A stretch of 64,000 bases of DNA from contig CM049316.1 in the NCBI GenBank assembly GCA_026874595.1, positions 45,831,695-45,895,694 of the forward strand, in the 5' to 3' direction. The position numbers were made by a program, and so were the translations under genes. This DNA is from Sipunculus nudus. Its lineage: Eukaryota; Annelida; Sipuncula; Golfingiida; Sipunculidae. Of this stretch, positions 35,531-47,571 are shown piece after piece. The stretch's first letter is position 1; every line of letters starts with the position of its first letter. The notes beneath the pieces are model-generated. The model was not told where the DNA came from. It worked only from the letters and a program-made list of their open reading frames with translations, and ran no database searches.

Positions 35531-37425
35531 TGCAAACCCAAATTCGCTTCCGGATTTCAATTATGAGTTTTTTTTTCTCATGGAATAGAGATCGTCCGAT
35601 TAATCTGGCTTTCCACGCAGCCGACCACCAGAAAAAATACAGTTATAACAGACTGACATTTTGTGTTTTCTTGGGGATCCATGGCCTGCAAAATTACTTG
35701 CCCGACGTCTACTGCATATAATGTTCCGCTCTTGACAGCTATACATATATCTGTACTAGGCGGATGAAATTTGGCCTTTTCATTGTAATTTATTCATTGG
35801 ATTTTCGTCTTCTATGGATCCGGTTGCTTTTGTTCAGATGTTTTTGCAATCCCCTGCTCTGCTTGACTAGATTCCTGTATATTTTCCTGTGCACTCCTCA
35901 TGAAAAAAAATTATATGCAGCCCCCTCCTCAGGTAAAACCTTAGTTGCTACATTGCGTCGTCTTATATCATTACAAACAAAATATATACATTTTGGGGTC
36001 TAGACTAGTGAATTTATTTCCTTCCTAAATGACGATGGTTGCTGGAATTCACCGAAAGAAATTTCTTGATTTTGCATGTACCATGTGTAATTTTAACATT
36101 TTTTTGGTGCTTCAACTGTGTTTTATAACCCGAATGACCGCACACTCTGCCTGTTCGAATAGGTCCACCTTTCAGCTGTTCATGTTTTACCATACTGACC
36201 TTTGAGGTCTTTATCTTGGCTCAGTGTTCGCCAGAGTGATACATTACTTTAGGTTGTAAGACTACTTTAGGAACACACCATAGCAAGTAATTTTTTTAAT
36301 GCAGATTGTGTTGCAATTGATGCAGGATAATCTTAATTTATCATACCAACTTCGCGCGAAGTTATTCACGCAACTTCTATACAATTGGTCTTTAATCAAC
36401 TTTCACTTTGCTTGAGTCTACTTCTTTTGGTCATTTTCCTTTCATCTGTCCTGTGACTTGTGCTGCGAGAAATTAAATCTTACTTTCTCGTCTTCTTTCA
36501 CCGAAATCTACTATTATGCCTCTCGTTCTTAAAGGTACATTTAAAACTGTCTACACTTAACGTTTCAGGAATTCAATTGAGAATGTCTATTACATTTTGA
36601 TCAAAGCATTGTTGATTTTATTCAACATTCTATAGCCATAACATTGTTGGATCTTTCCATTGTGCCATTTTTCTGCTTGCGAAGGCTTTGAGTTGACGCA
36701 CTTATGTAAAATGCCTATAACATATAACCGATCCCACTGTGGGCTACAATAATATTATGAAAATAAAAAAAGTACCGATCATATGTTCCAGTATTAATAG
36801 TAATGGTGTGATAATGGTAATAATTACAATAATAATGTGATAATAAAGAATTGGGACTTCATCATTCATTCTCTGGTGGTTACAGCTAAATATTTTTTTT
36901 TACATATGGAAAAAATATATCATATAGTTCTTTTATGATCAGGTAGGTCCAGAGCTATATCTACATAGGTTTTAGCGGTGATTTAATATGGCTATTTGTA
37001 ATTTTGCGTCACGGTCATCAGACCAGATTCATTGTTAGGAGATGCACTGTTAGCAGGAGAACCCTGATCCTGGCTGCAGCACCATAAAGTGATATGATCC
37101 AAGATCAGGACTTCGGCTCGATTCAGACACGGGCCATCTAAAAAAAATTAATATAATTGTTTGTTAGAATACTTTTTAGCTCAGCTGACTGAAAGTCATC
37201 TGAGCTATAGCGATCACCCTTTATCCGTCGTCTGTCCGGCCGTCCGTTAACAGGGCACAAATAGTAACTCCTGGACCTGGAATCTTCTCACTTGAAATCC
37301 AGAGAGGTCCATGAAAAATCTCCTTGGAAACCAGAAATTAGGTCTCTGTTACCCATAGCCTTCGAGCTATGGGGCTCAGAAGTACCTCCCGCCCCCCCCC
37401 CCCCCCCCCAAATAATGCGAAATTT

Positions 37426-37720
37426 GATACAAAAGCTCAAGTATCTGGATAACTACTGCATTGATCACCATGATTTTTTGCATGAATATTGATCATAGGA
37501 AGTTCCATCAGTTCCTACAAACTGGTGGCACCACCTGTATTTTTTCCAATTTTTACGATTTTTTTTCTTTATTTTTGAGACTTTCAAAGAAGCTGTCATC
37601 TGTTAACAGGGCACAAATCGTAACCGCTGGACCTGGATTCTCCTAACTTTACATCAAGGGAGGTCAATGAAAAGTCTCTGTGAAAACATGAAATTAGGTC
37701 TCTGTTACCCATATCCTTCG
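37426..37720. repeat. Unit A, isolated copy
   Basis: One copy of the about 338-bp A unit ('gatacaaaagctc...gtatctg' through 'aggtctctgttaccc'), preceded by an 18-C run (37392-37409). It is separated from the other A units by about 480 bp of different sequence (37722-38200), which has no recognised content. Confidence 0.75.
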
Positions 37721-38216
37721 TAGTAGGTGTGAGCGACAATTAGAGCACTTGGCCCATTTTGTGTAGGGTCCACCGGACTTAATGTAATATGACAGGGCCG
37801 GGCTGAAGGGTGTCACCCTCAAACTAATAGGAGGGCCATCAATATGTGGCTTCTATTATTGGATAATATAGGATTTTAGCCTTTTAATCATGCGAAGAAA
37901 ATATTTTTATCTGCAGAAAAAAAATTGGACACAAGATGCTGTGAGAGGTGTGCCTTTTCCACAGTTTGCTCCAGGAGGTGCTGCAATCTTCAGACTGAGA
38001 CAGAACTAGGCCCATAGTTCTCAAACGAGTCACATGAGGTGCCACTTTCTCCACATTTGTAAACAGAGTTCAGTTTGGTCTCTCAGGCCAATGTGCCGGA
38101 ACTGTCAATATGTGGTCAGGTATGCATGCAATTCACCTTTATTTACAATGATAATATATAGTGAAAATAATGCGTCAGTCTGACCTGAAAGTACCCCTCA
38201 GAATAATTAAAAATTT

Positions 38217-38940
38217 GATACAAAAGTTCCAGTATCTGAATAACAAATGCATTGATCACCATAATCTTTGCAGGCATATTGATCATAGAGTGTTCCATCA
38301 GTTCCTGCAAACTGGTGGCGCCACTTGTATTTTTTCCAATTTTTACGAATTTTTTTCCTTTATTTTTGAGACTTTCAAAGAAGCTGTCATCTGGTTACAG
38401 GGAACAAATCGTAACCGCTGGCCCTTAAATCTTCTAACTTGACGTCAGGGAAGGTCCATGAAAAGTCTCTGTGGATACCTGAAATTAGGTCTCTGTTACC
38501 CATATCCTCCGAGCTTTGGGGCTCGTAAGTATCCCTAAGAATAATTTAAAATATGAAACAAAAGCTGCAGTATCTGAATAACTAATGTACTGATGGCCAT
38601 GATTTTTTGCATGCATATTGATCATGGATTGTTCCATCAGTTCCTGCAGACTGGTGGCGCCACCTATATTTTTTTTTAATTTGTACGCATTTTTTTCTCT
38701 TTTTGAGACTTTTAGATAAAGCCTCATCTTGTAACAGGGCACAAATCGTAACCACTTGACCTAGAATCTTTCTACTTGACATCTAGGGAGGTCCATGAAA
38801 AGTCTTTCTGAAAATCTGAAATTAGGTCTCTGTTACCAATATCCTCTGAGCTATGGGGCTCATAAGTACCCCCGAAATAATTAAAAATGTGATACAAAAA
38901 CTGTGTTTGTTTCTGGAGAACTCCTCTGAGACCCTTGGAC
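38217..38940. repeat. Unit A tandem copies (338-bp period)
   Basis: Unit starts at 38217, 38555 and 38891 are 338 and 336 bp apart; the third unit is cut short where the B array takes over. Each full copy contains GGTGGCGCCAC(C/T) near its middle. Confidence 0.85.
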
Positions 38941-39019
38941 CGATCTTTCCGTAACCCAGCATAATTGTACCCTCATCTACGTAGTTGTGCATGACAAAGA
39001 CAGGTGGCACCACCTGCAA

Positions 39020-40370
39020 TCCTTTCTGTGCAGTACGAATCTGGGTGTCTTTTAGATAACAGCTAATATCTCAGGAGTGGCTCAATGTATTGAGCTGAAA
39101 GTTTGCATGTCTATAGATCTTGGATCTCTCCATCTTGTAATCGCGACTGGTGGGGCCACCTACAATAATGTTTGCGTAGCATCCATCTGTGCATTTGCCA
39201 TCTGTTTAAATTCTTCTTAGTGGTTCTTCAATGTATTGGGTTGAAATTGTGCATGTTCATAGATCCTCGACACCTCCATCTCGTAAACAAGACTGGTGGC
39301 GCCATCTGCAATAACTTTCACGTGGCGTCCATCCGTATATTTGCATTTGGTAAAAATTGCTCATATCTCAGGAGTGGTTCAAGGTATTGGTCTGAAATTT
39401 GGCTTGTCCATCCGTCTTAGAAAGTTTTCTCGTAAACCAGACAGGTGGCGCCACCTACCTTCCCGTTTTTGTAGAATAAATTAATGCTCTTTTCTGAGGA
39501 GTGATTTGCCGTGTTGGCTTGAAATTGTGCATATCCATAGATCATGGACTCCTCCATCTTGTACTCAAGACTGGTGGTGCCATCTGCAATTATAACCGGT
39601 GGTGTCCATCCGTACGTGTGCTTTGGGTGGAAATTGCTCATATCTCCGAAGTGGTTCAAGGTATTGGTCTGACATTTGGCATATCCATCCATCTTGGAAA
39701 ATTTTCTCGTAAACCAGACAGGTGGGCCACCTACCTTCCCGTTTCCATAGAATAAATTACTGCTCTTTTCTCATGAGTGATTGGTCGTATTGGCCTGAAA
39801 TGGTGAATACCCATAGATCTTGGACTCCTCCATCTTGTACTCAAGACTGGTGGTGCCATCTGCAATGATTTTCCGGTGGTTTCCATCCGTACGTGTGCTT
39901 TGAGTGGAAATTGCTCATATATCCGAAGTGGTTCAAGGTATTGGTCTGAAATTTGGCATATCCATCCATCTTGGAAAGTTTCACGTAAACCAGACAGGTG
40001 GCGCCTCTTACCTTCCCTTTTTTCGTAGAATAAATTACTGCTCTTTTCTTAGGAGTGGTGTGCCGTATTGACCTGAAATTGTGCATGTCCTTATATCTTG
40101 GACTCCTCCATGTTGGACTTATGACTGTAGGCGCCATCTGCAATTGTTTACCTGTGGTGTCCATCTGTACATTTTCTTTGGGTGAAAATTGTTCATATCT
40201 TAGGAATGGTTCAAGGTATTGGTCTGAAATTTGGCATGTCAATCCGTCTTGGAGAGTTTTCTCATTAAAACCAAACAGGTGGCGCCAGGTGTTTATGTTG
40301 ATTAAATTAATGCCCTTTTCTCAGAGTTTTACAGGGCTATTTTCAGGAGTGGTGTGACATACCACTCAAT
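39020..40370. repeat. Unit B tandem array (277-bp period, four copies)
   Basis: GCCATCTGCAAT recurs at 39301, 39579, 39855 and 40133, spacing 278, 276 and 278 bp. Each unit is itself a pair of related halves: one has 'actggtgg.gccatctgcaat' and the other 'agacaggtggcgcc'. ORFs here are repeat translations. Confidence 0.9.
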
Positions 40371-40439
40371 CCATCCCTCACTCCACCTGTCGCACTCTGA
40401 CTTCGGCGGATACACATTGTCGCTTGGCAAATGTTTTCT

Positions 40440-40985
40440 AGTTAAAAATATGATACAAAAACTCCAGTATCTGAATAACTAATGAACTGATGACCATGAT
40501 ACTTAGCATGCATATTGATCATGGAGTGTTTCATCTGTCCCTGTACACTGGTTGTGCCACCTGTATATTTTTTCAATTTTTTAGGCATTTTTTTCTCTAT
40601 TTATGAGACCTTCAAATGAAGTGGTCATCTGTTAACATTGCACAAACTGTAACTGCTGAACCTAGGATCTTCTTACTTTACATCCAGGGAGACTGATGAA
40701 AAATCTCCTTGGAAACCTGAAATTAGGTCTCTGTTACCAATATTCTCCGAGCTATAGGGCTCGTAAATACCCCAAAGAATAATTAAAAAATTGATACAAA
40801 CAAAAGCTCCAGTATCTGAATAACTAATACCTTGATAGCCATGATTCATGGGATATATATTGATCATGGAATGTTTCATCAGTTCCTGTAGACTGGTGGC
40901 ACTGCCTGTATTTTGTTATCAAATTTTTACGCATTTTTCTTTCTATTTATGAGACCTTCAAATTAAGTTGTCATCTGTCCAAAAG
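40440..40985. repeat. Unit A copies after the B array
   Basis: Unit starts at 40452 and 40793 (341 bp apart) return to the A type. The element layout is therefore A...AA(A)-BBBB-AA. Confidence 0.85.
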
Positions 40986-41129
40986 CCCACTGAAACCCAT
41001 TTTTAAGGACTCTTCACAAAATTCATGATTTGTTTGCACTCTGGCAGTCATTTTGCTCATTGTTCAACATTCCTTGAATTCAGCTGAGCGTCATGGCCCA
41101 TGGGCCACTAGTTATAGTACTTTTCAATC

Positions 41130-43290
41130 TGGTTAGAACCCTTTAATTTACGACGAATTGGACGAAGTACCCACAGAATACATATGACTGGGACTTCTTT
41201 GCCAGCTTTTGATGTCACTGTGGGCCAGCAATGGAAAAGGTAGAAGCGTGGCTTCTCACTTTATGCCAGTTGAAAGGGCATTTAGAGCATTGTTGCTCCA
41301 TTGTGCAGGAGGGAAGTTCAAGACAATTTCTATACGCTAAAGGTACGTGATGATACAACTGATACTCTCTTTATCGTCCCAAAGTAAATGTCATGTTCGA
41401 ACAGCACGAGTTAAAAAGTGATAATAAAACCATATATCAGTATGTCACAAGTCTGTTGATGAAATCCATGAAATGTAACTTTGGAGATTAGAGGGATGAA
41501 CAACTAAGTGATCAAGTGATCCATACCATATATGCAAGGACAATACATTACGCAGAAATAAGTTTTATGGGTATGGTAACAAAGGACATATAAAGTAAAG
41601 ATGTGTCGTGAGCAGCTAAAAATAAAACGAGTGACAGATGTTGACAAATGGGACACTTTGCTAACAAGTGCAAACCATAGAACATTACTAGAAGTGTTAG
41701 TAGGAGAAGACTAGAGTCAAATTACAAACAGTTAAACCCACAGCTGAAGACCTGTGTAGTTCTGAGATTCAGTCAGATTCAGAAATTCCCTCGGAAAATG
41801 AAAATGAATTGGCCTTTCTGATTCTTTTTGAATAGAAGTTGCAGTTTGGGGAGTACCTGTAGGAATGATGATGATTCCGGGACATCCACAAGCATTATAA
41901 GTAGGACTTAATTAGAATATCTTATACCAAAGAAAATTCCGTGTACGTCAAAGAATATGAGAACGTGTACCCGTATGAAGTTTTGAAACCGTGGAAACAG
42001 AGATTTTTTATAAGGGTGTTTACAGTGAAAACCAGCACATTAAAGCTGAATTTATGGTAATAAAAGAAAGGGTGAAACGCTTTTGTACAAACAGACCCAT
42101 AAGGAGTTAAGTGTCCTAAAGCTGGGAGATTGATCTAATGGTTGATCATTATAAGGACTGTTTCAGTGATATCGGAAATTTAAAGGTTTTCCAAGTAAAG
42201 TTACATATCGCGCCCACAGTGCAACCAGTGGCACCGTCACAGCACATGATACCTTTCATACTGAGAGGAATAGTAGATAGAAAGCTAGATCACTCAGACG
42301 AAATGCGTTCATCATGGGTTAGTCCAATGATTTGTGTACCAAAATCTGAGGAGACATAGGTTTACGTGAGGTAAGAAGTCCAGAGAATGCAAGGGAAATA
42401 AGAAATTTAGTGCGGATTAACAGTCACTATATATACCAGACATAACAACCATATCTGTGCCATTGCAAAAATTGACCAAGAAAGGAGTTCATTTTGTCTG
42501 GAGACCTGAACAAGATATATACTTTGACGGCTGAAACAGAGATTAACGAATTCAGAGACTTTAGTTATTTCCAGAAAGACGCCAAAACACAGATAAGTGC
42601 AAATGCAATCAACACAGGTTTAGGAGCCGTACTCGGGTATATACTGAATTGAGTACCACGTTTGATCAGTTATGCAAGTACAAATCTCTCAGAAGTCATC
42701 CGCCGGTACTCTCACATACCGAGAAGGGGGCTCTTGCAGAAGCGGATGCAGGAAAAGGGTCCAGGGGTTAGGACCCCCCCCCCACCTTTCCTAGCCTCCG
42801 CAACTTTTTGTAAGGGCCCAGACCAATTTTTGAGCCTAGACCATCTCTTTTTCCGGACCTGGGACCTTTTTTTTTATTTGTCATTAGTCATCCAGGGTTG
42901 GACACCTCCTTTTCCTAAATTCTAGATCCGCTCCTGTCTTGCCATTGTGTGGGCATATTTGAGGTTTAATCTTTATCTGTACGATAATTGATTTTGATCC
43001 GGTCACTGACCATAAAAACTACAATTCATTTGTTCGCGAAAGTCAAAACCGTCAGCCGGTATTAAGAGATGGATGATCAGAAGCAAACATGCACACTCCA
43101 AGTGATTATTAAATGTTATAAAGGCTCAGTATCAAGTAGGATACAAAGACTAGGAGAAATAGAGCCGAGGAATACATTAAGTTTGTGGCAAAAAAGGCTG
43201 CACCTATTGCTATGACTACACAGGATGTAGAAAATTTGTAACCTGATGAGTGCATTATATCATTTAAAACAGGTTTAACTTTTGATGTTA
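41130..43290 (+). pseudogene. Decayed Ty3/Gypsy gag-pol retrotransposon
   Basis: On the plus strand, frame-shifted pieces appear in the correct order for Ty3/Gypsy. A gag segment lies at about 41260-41600 (RALLLHC; PKVNVMFEQHE). A possible zinc-knuckle-like segment (GHFANKCK) lies near 41650. The segment before RT and the RT start lie at 42138-42357 (DHYKDCFSDIG; SSWVSPMICVPK). RNase H lies at about 42540-43030, interrupted by a MITE at 42737. A post-RNase H segment lies at 43150-43280. Many stops and frameshifts and a missing integrase show it is long dead. Neither flanking LTR is identified. It begins within 20 bp of the end of element 1. Confidence 0.8.
42732..42941. mobile_element. 200-bp MITE inside Gypsy RNase H (family G1)
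   Basis: The element at 42737-42936 begins CAGAAGCGGATG and ends GATCCGCTCCTG. It is flanked by TCTTG at 42732-42736 and 42937-42941. Taking out the element and one TCTTG makes the surrounding RNase H reading frame continuous, which independently confirms both boundaries and the 5-bp duplication. It is the same family as 1850-2023. Confidence 0.88.
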
Positions 43291-43299
43291 ACTAAATAC

Positions 43300-44340
43300 A
43301 CGCATCACTTGTTTATATTAGTACATGTTAGGATGATGCATTAACATGATATATAAATTATAACAACGTCACAAGTACTTGGAGAACCAGTGTACTACAC
43401 ATACAAAATCAGCGAAACAACAATACACAACGAGTGAGTAGATAAAGTTGATTATGAAATATATCATAATTTAGCACAATGTAGCATAATGTACAGGTTA
43501 CTTATATATGCTAATTAAAATTGAATATTTTTAAATTTGAACCTAGATTTCAGATATGTTCACCCAGCATTACTAAAATTGATAAAGTACATTTTCTATT
43601 TGTTAAAAATTACACGTTTAAAGTCTGGTAAATGAGGAAATATTGTGTTCTGATTAGTTATTTAAGGAACGGTCCCTTCATGTAAAATGTTTACGGTATC
43701 GACCTCGCGTGACCCACGCGTTCTGTCTACAAGTGTGGGTCAGCCATTTTGAATATGTATGACATGAAGTTCGACTGTTTGATTATATACGTGTTTTTTT
43801 ATTATCAATATCGATAGGCCATAAAGGCCTACACTCTTAAACATCTTAATAGTGGTCCTGCATGCATAAAGTATTTGTACGTAAATTGTACGTTTACAAA
43901 TAACAAATGCCTAAAATATCAAGTTAATTTGAATACCAAAAGATGGGCACTAAAACAGTTGTAAAGGATAATGCTGAATCACTCTCAGCTGAAACCAATT
44001 TATAAAAAGGAATTCATTAAGTATTCAAATATTTTGAATTTGAACACAAAAATTTGCATAAATTACAACAAGAGCTGCTTATACCTTTACCTTTTCTACT
44101 GCTTGGTGACGTCACATCTGACACATTAAGTGAAAACATACAAATCAAAATAGCTGAAGGGTGATAGAGTGATAGAGGGTCGATCACCACTTTTCAGAAC
44201 CATATGAAAACCAAAATTCACCTTATGACGCATTTTATTTCCCCTTCCATGGTTCTATTTTTGTGCTTGCTGACTATTTGCAGTACAAGACCAGACGTAA
44301 TGTGAATGAGCGTATATTGACAAGCATTGCCAACCGGCTG
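43300..44340. other. No recognisable feature
   Basis: AT-rich DNA between the Gypsy remnant and the LTR-like segment. No gene, named repeat or extended open frame is seen. Confidence 0.5.
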
Positions 44341-44344
44341 ATGA

Positions 44345-44688
44345 TGTTATTTCTTCAGGGGAGAGCATAATCTATATTTATATTATACTTTCGCCACGGA
44401 ACTCTTGCGTGACCACATCTCGTAAATGCCCGTTCTTGTTCTTGTTCAAATGCCCGTTCTTGTTCTTGTTCTGTCGGGTACACGCCAAGTGTGTCCTTTG
44501 GGGGGGGGGGGGGTTTCATTTATCATTTTTTTCACCTGAAGCCTGAGAAATTCGACAAGATCTTCCCCGAGCAGGATCGCATTGCCATCTTCTTGCATCT
44601 TCATGAACCACTCTAACATTTACATAACAAGTGAGCGCTATTTGTTAATATGTTATTGTTGCATTATTTTCCTTCGTGACATAGAACA
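44345..44688 (+). mobile_element. Possible solo LTR with primer-binding-like sequence
   Basis: A segment starting TGTTATTTCTTCAGGGGAGA and ending GACATAGAACA is followed at once by TTGGTGTCAGATTACG, resembling the sequence that often follows 5' LTRs of Ty3/Gypsy elements. A perfect 24-bp tandem duplication (44424-44447 and 44448-44471) lies inside, as does a 14-G run at 44500-44513. No second LTR or gag follows. This is a weak call from sequence style. Confidence 0.3.
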
Positions 44689-44786
44689 TTGGTGTCAGAT
44701 TACGCTGGAGAGAAGATTATGATATTTATAAGCTACCGGAGCTCAAGTGCACAACCCAGCCACCGTAACATTCGGCAGCGACGTTC

Positions 44787-44798
44787 TGCGCATGCGCA
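44787..44798. promoter_or_regulatory. NRF1-like palindrome
   Basis: TGCGCATGCGCA lies in a GC-richer segment (44700-45050) just after the LTR-like sequence. It may be a promoter element of a retroelement leader or of an unseen transcript. Motif evidence only. Confidence 0.3.
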
Positions 44799-45429
44799 CG
44801 AAGCTGGCATGTTGAGGTTACTTCGGTGATCAGTATTTGGCGGTCTGCCGAGCTTGAAAAATCAACATATGGGTTCGCTTAAGTTTAAACAAGTTTAAAC
44901 AGATCGAAGATTGAGTGTGATGGAGCCATCTCCCTGTGTTATGGGGACATTGCTGTACGTTAAGGTAGCGTAGGCGATGGAGCTGAAAACGGTCCAGACG
45001 ACGTGATATCGGTGTCTTGGCAAAAGCCCGGTAACTCTTTCGTTAATTAGTTTACCAGGGGTGCATGAAAGCTAAATCACCCATTCTTGCAAAGTTCAAG
45101 TAGTCTACGGGCCAGAAAGTGATAGGACCCCCCCCCCCCCCCCCCCATACGAGAATTTGCTTTGAAAAATATCTTATGTTAATTCTTACAAATAACCCGT
45201 GCCATACATTCATATAGTTCCAGCGACTCTTCGTCTGTCTAATTAGTGTTTCAGCGCCAGGTCGTTCCTTTGGTAAAACCTTACCATACAATAATCCTTA
45301 AGATTTAGTCAAAATGTGTTTCCAAAATAGCTTTTCATTTTAAATCTGATATCTTCATTATTTCTCTTGCTTTTATATTACTACGATTCTCTTTAACGGC
45401 ATTATCTTACTACACACATACAAACCCAC

Positions 45430-45430
<1 letters not shown>

Positions 45431-45469
<39 letters not shown>
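45431..45469. repeat. (TA)n microsatellite
   Basis: A simple TA run followed by a short (CA)n stretch. Confidence 0.95.
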
Positions 45470-45796
45470 GAAACACAAACACACACACGTATATGCGTAC
45501 AAGTGAGGACCTTGCTTTCACATCACCAACAGTTCTGCTAGAGTTAGCAAGAAGAGCCCTTGAGATTCTAAACACTTAGGATCCTCTCGCACACTTTTTT
45601 TTTAAAGAAAAAGGCTGATTAGACAGGAGAACGATGTGTTGACTCCGCGCATAACTTGCGAGGACAACTTGCGAGGACTTTCAGTTTATGTCATGTCTTC
45701 GTGTCATAGAGAGGACCTACAAATCAGCATATCAAGCACGTTTGTGTTAAACATATTTATTCATAACAGGATTACAAAAGTAGCCAATCATGCTTT

Positions 45797-47571
<1,775 letters not shown>

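Larger units (their letters stand above)
32791..37172. other. Gene-free AT-rich region
   Basis: Apart from two (TA)n tracts and an ACGATATC minisatellite, I see no coding sequence or recognisable transposon. Two GATCACGTGAT palindromes (34778-34788 and 34831-34841) are the only other notable motifs. Confidence 0.6.
37173..41111 (+). mobile_element. 3.9-kb Helitron2/Helentron-like composite element 1
   Basis: The left end TTTTTAGCTCAGCTGACT is followed by a self-complementary stretch (AGCTCAG...CTGAGCT). The right end carries CAGCTGAGCGTCATGG, then the palindrome TGGCCCATGGGCCA and the terminal CTAG, followed by TT. GCTCAGCTGA at the left is inverted as TCAGCTGAGC about 30 bp inside the right end, so the inverted repeats are asymmetric, as in Helitron2/Helentron. 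The interior is tandem arrays of unit A (about 338 bp) and unit B (about 277 bp). There is no Rep/helicase gene, so it is non-autonomous. Class assignment is inference from the ends. Confidence 0.65.

Noticed and set aside
44531-44617. Short frame reading HLKPEKFDKIFPEQDR then a stop
   Set aside because: Protein-like codon use, but only about 27 codons, no clear acceptor, and within the LTR-like segment; not enough to call an exon.
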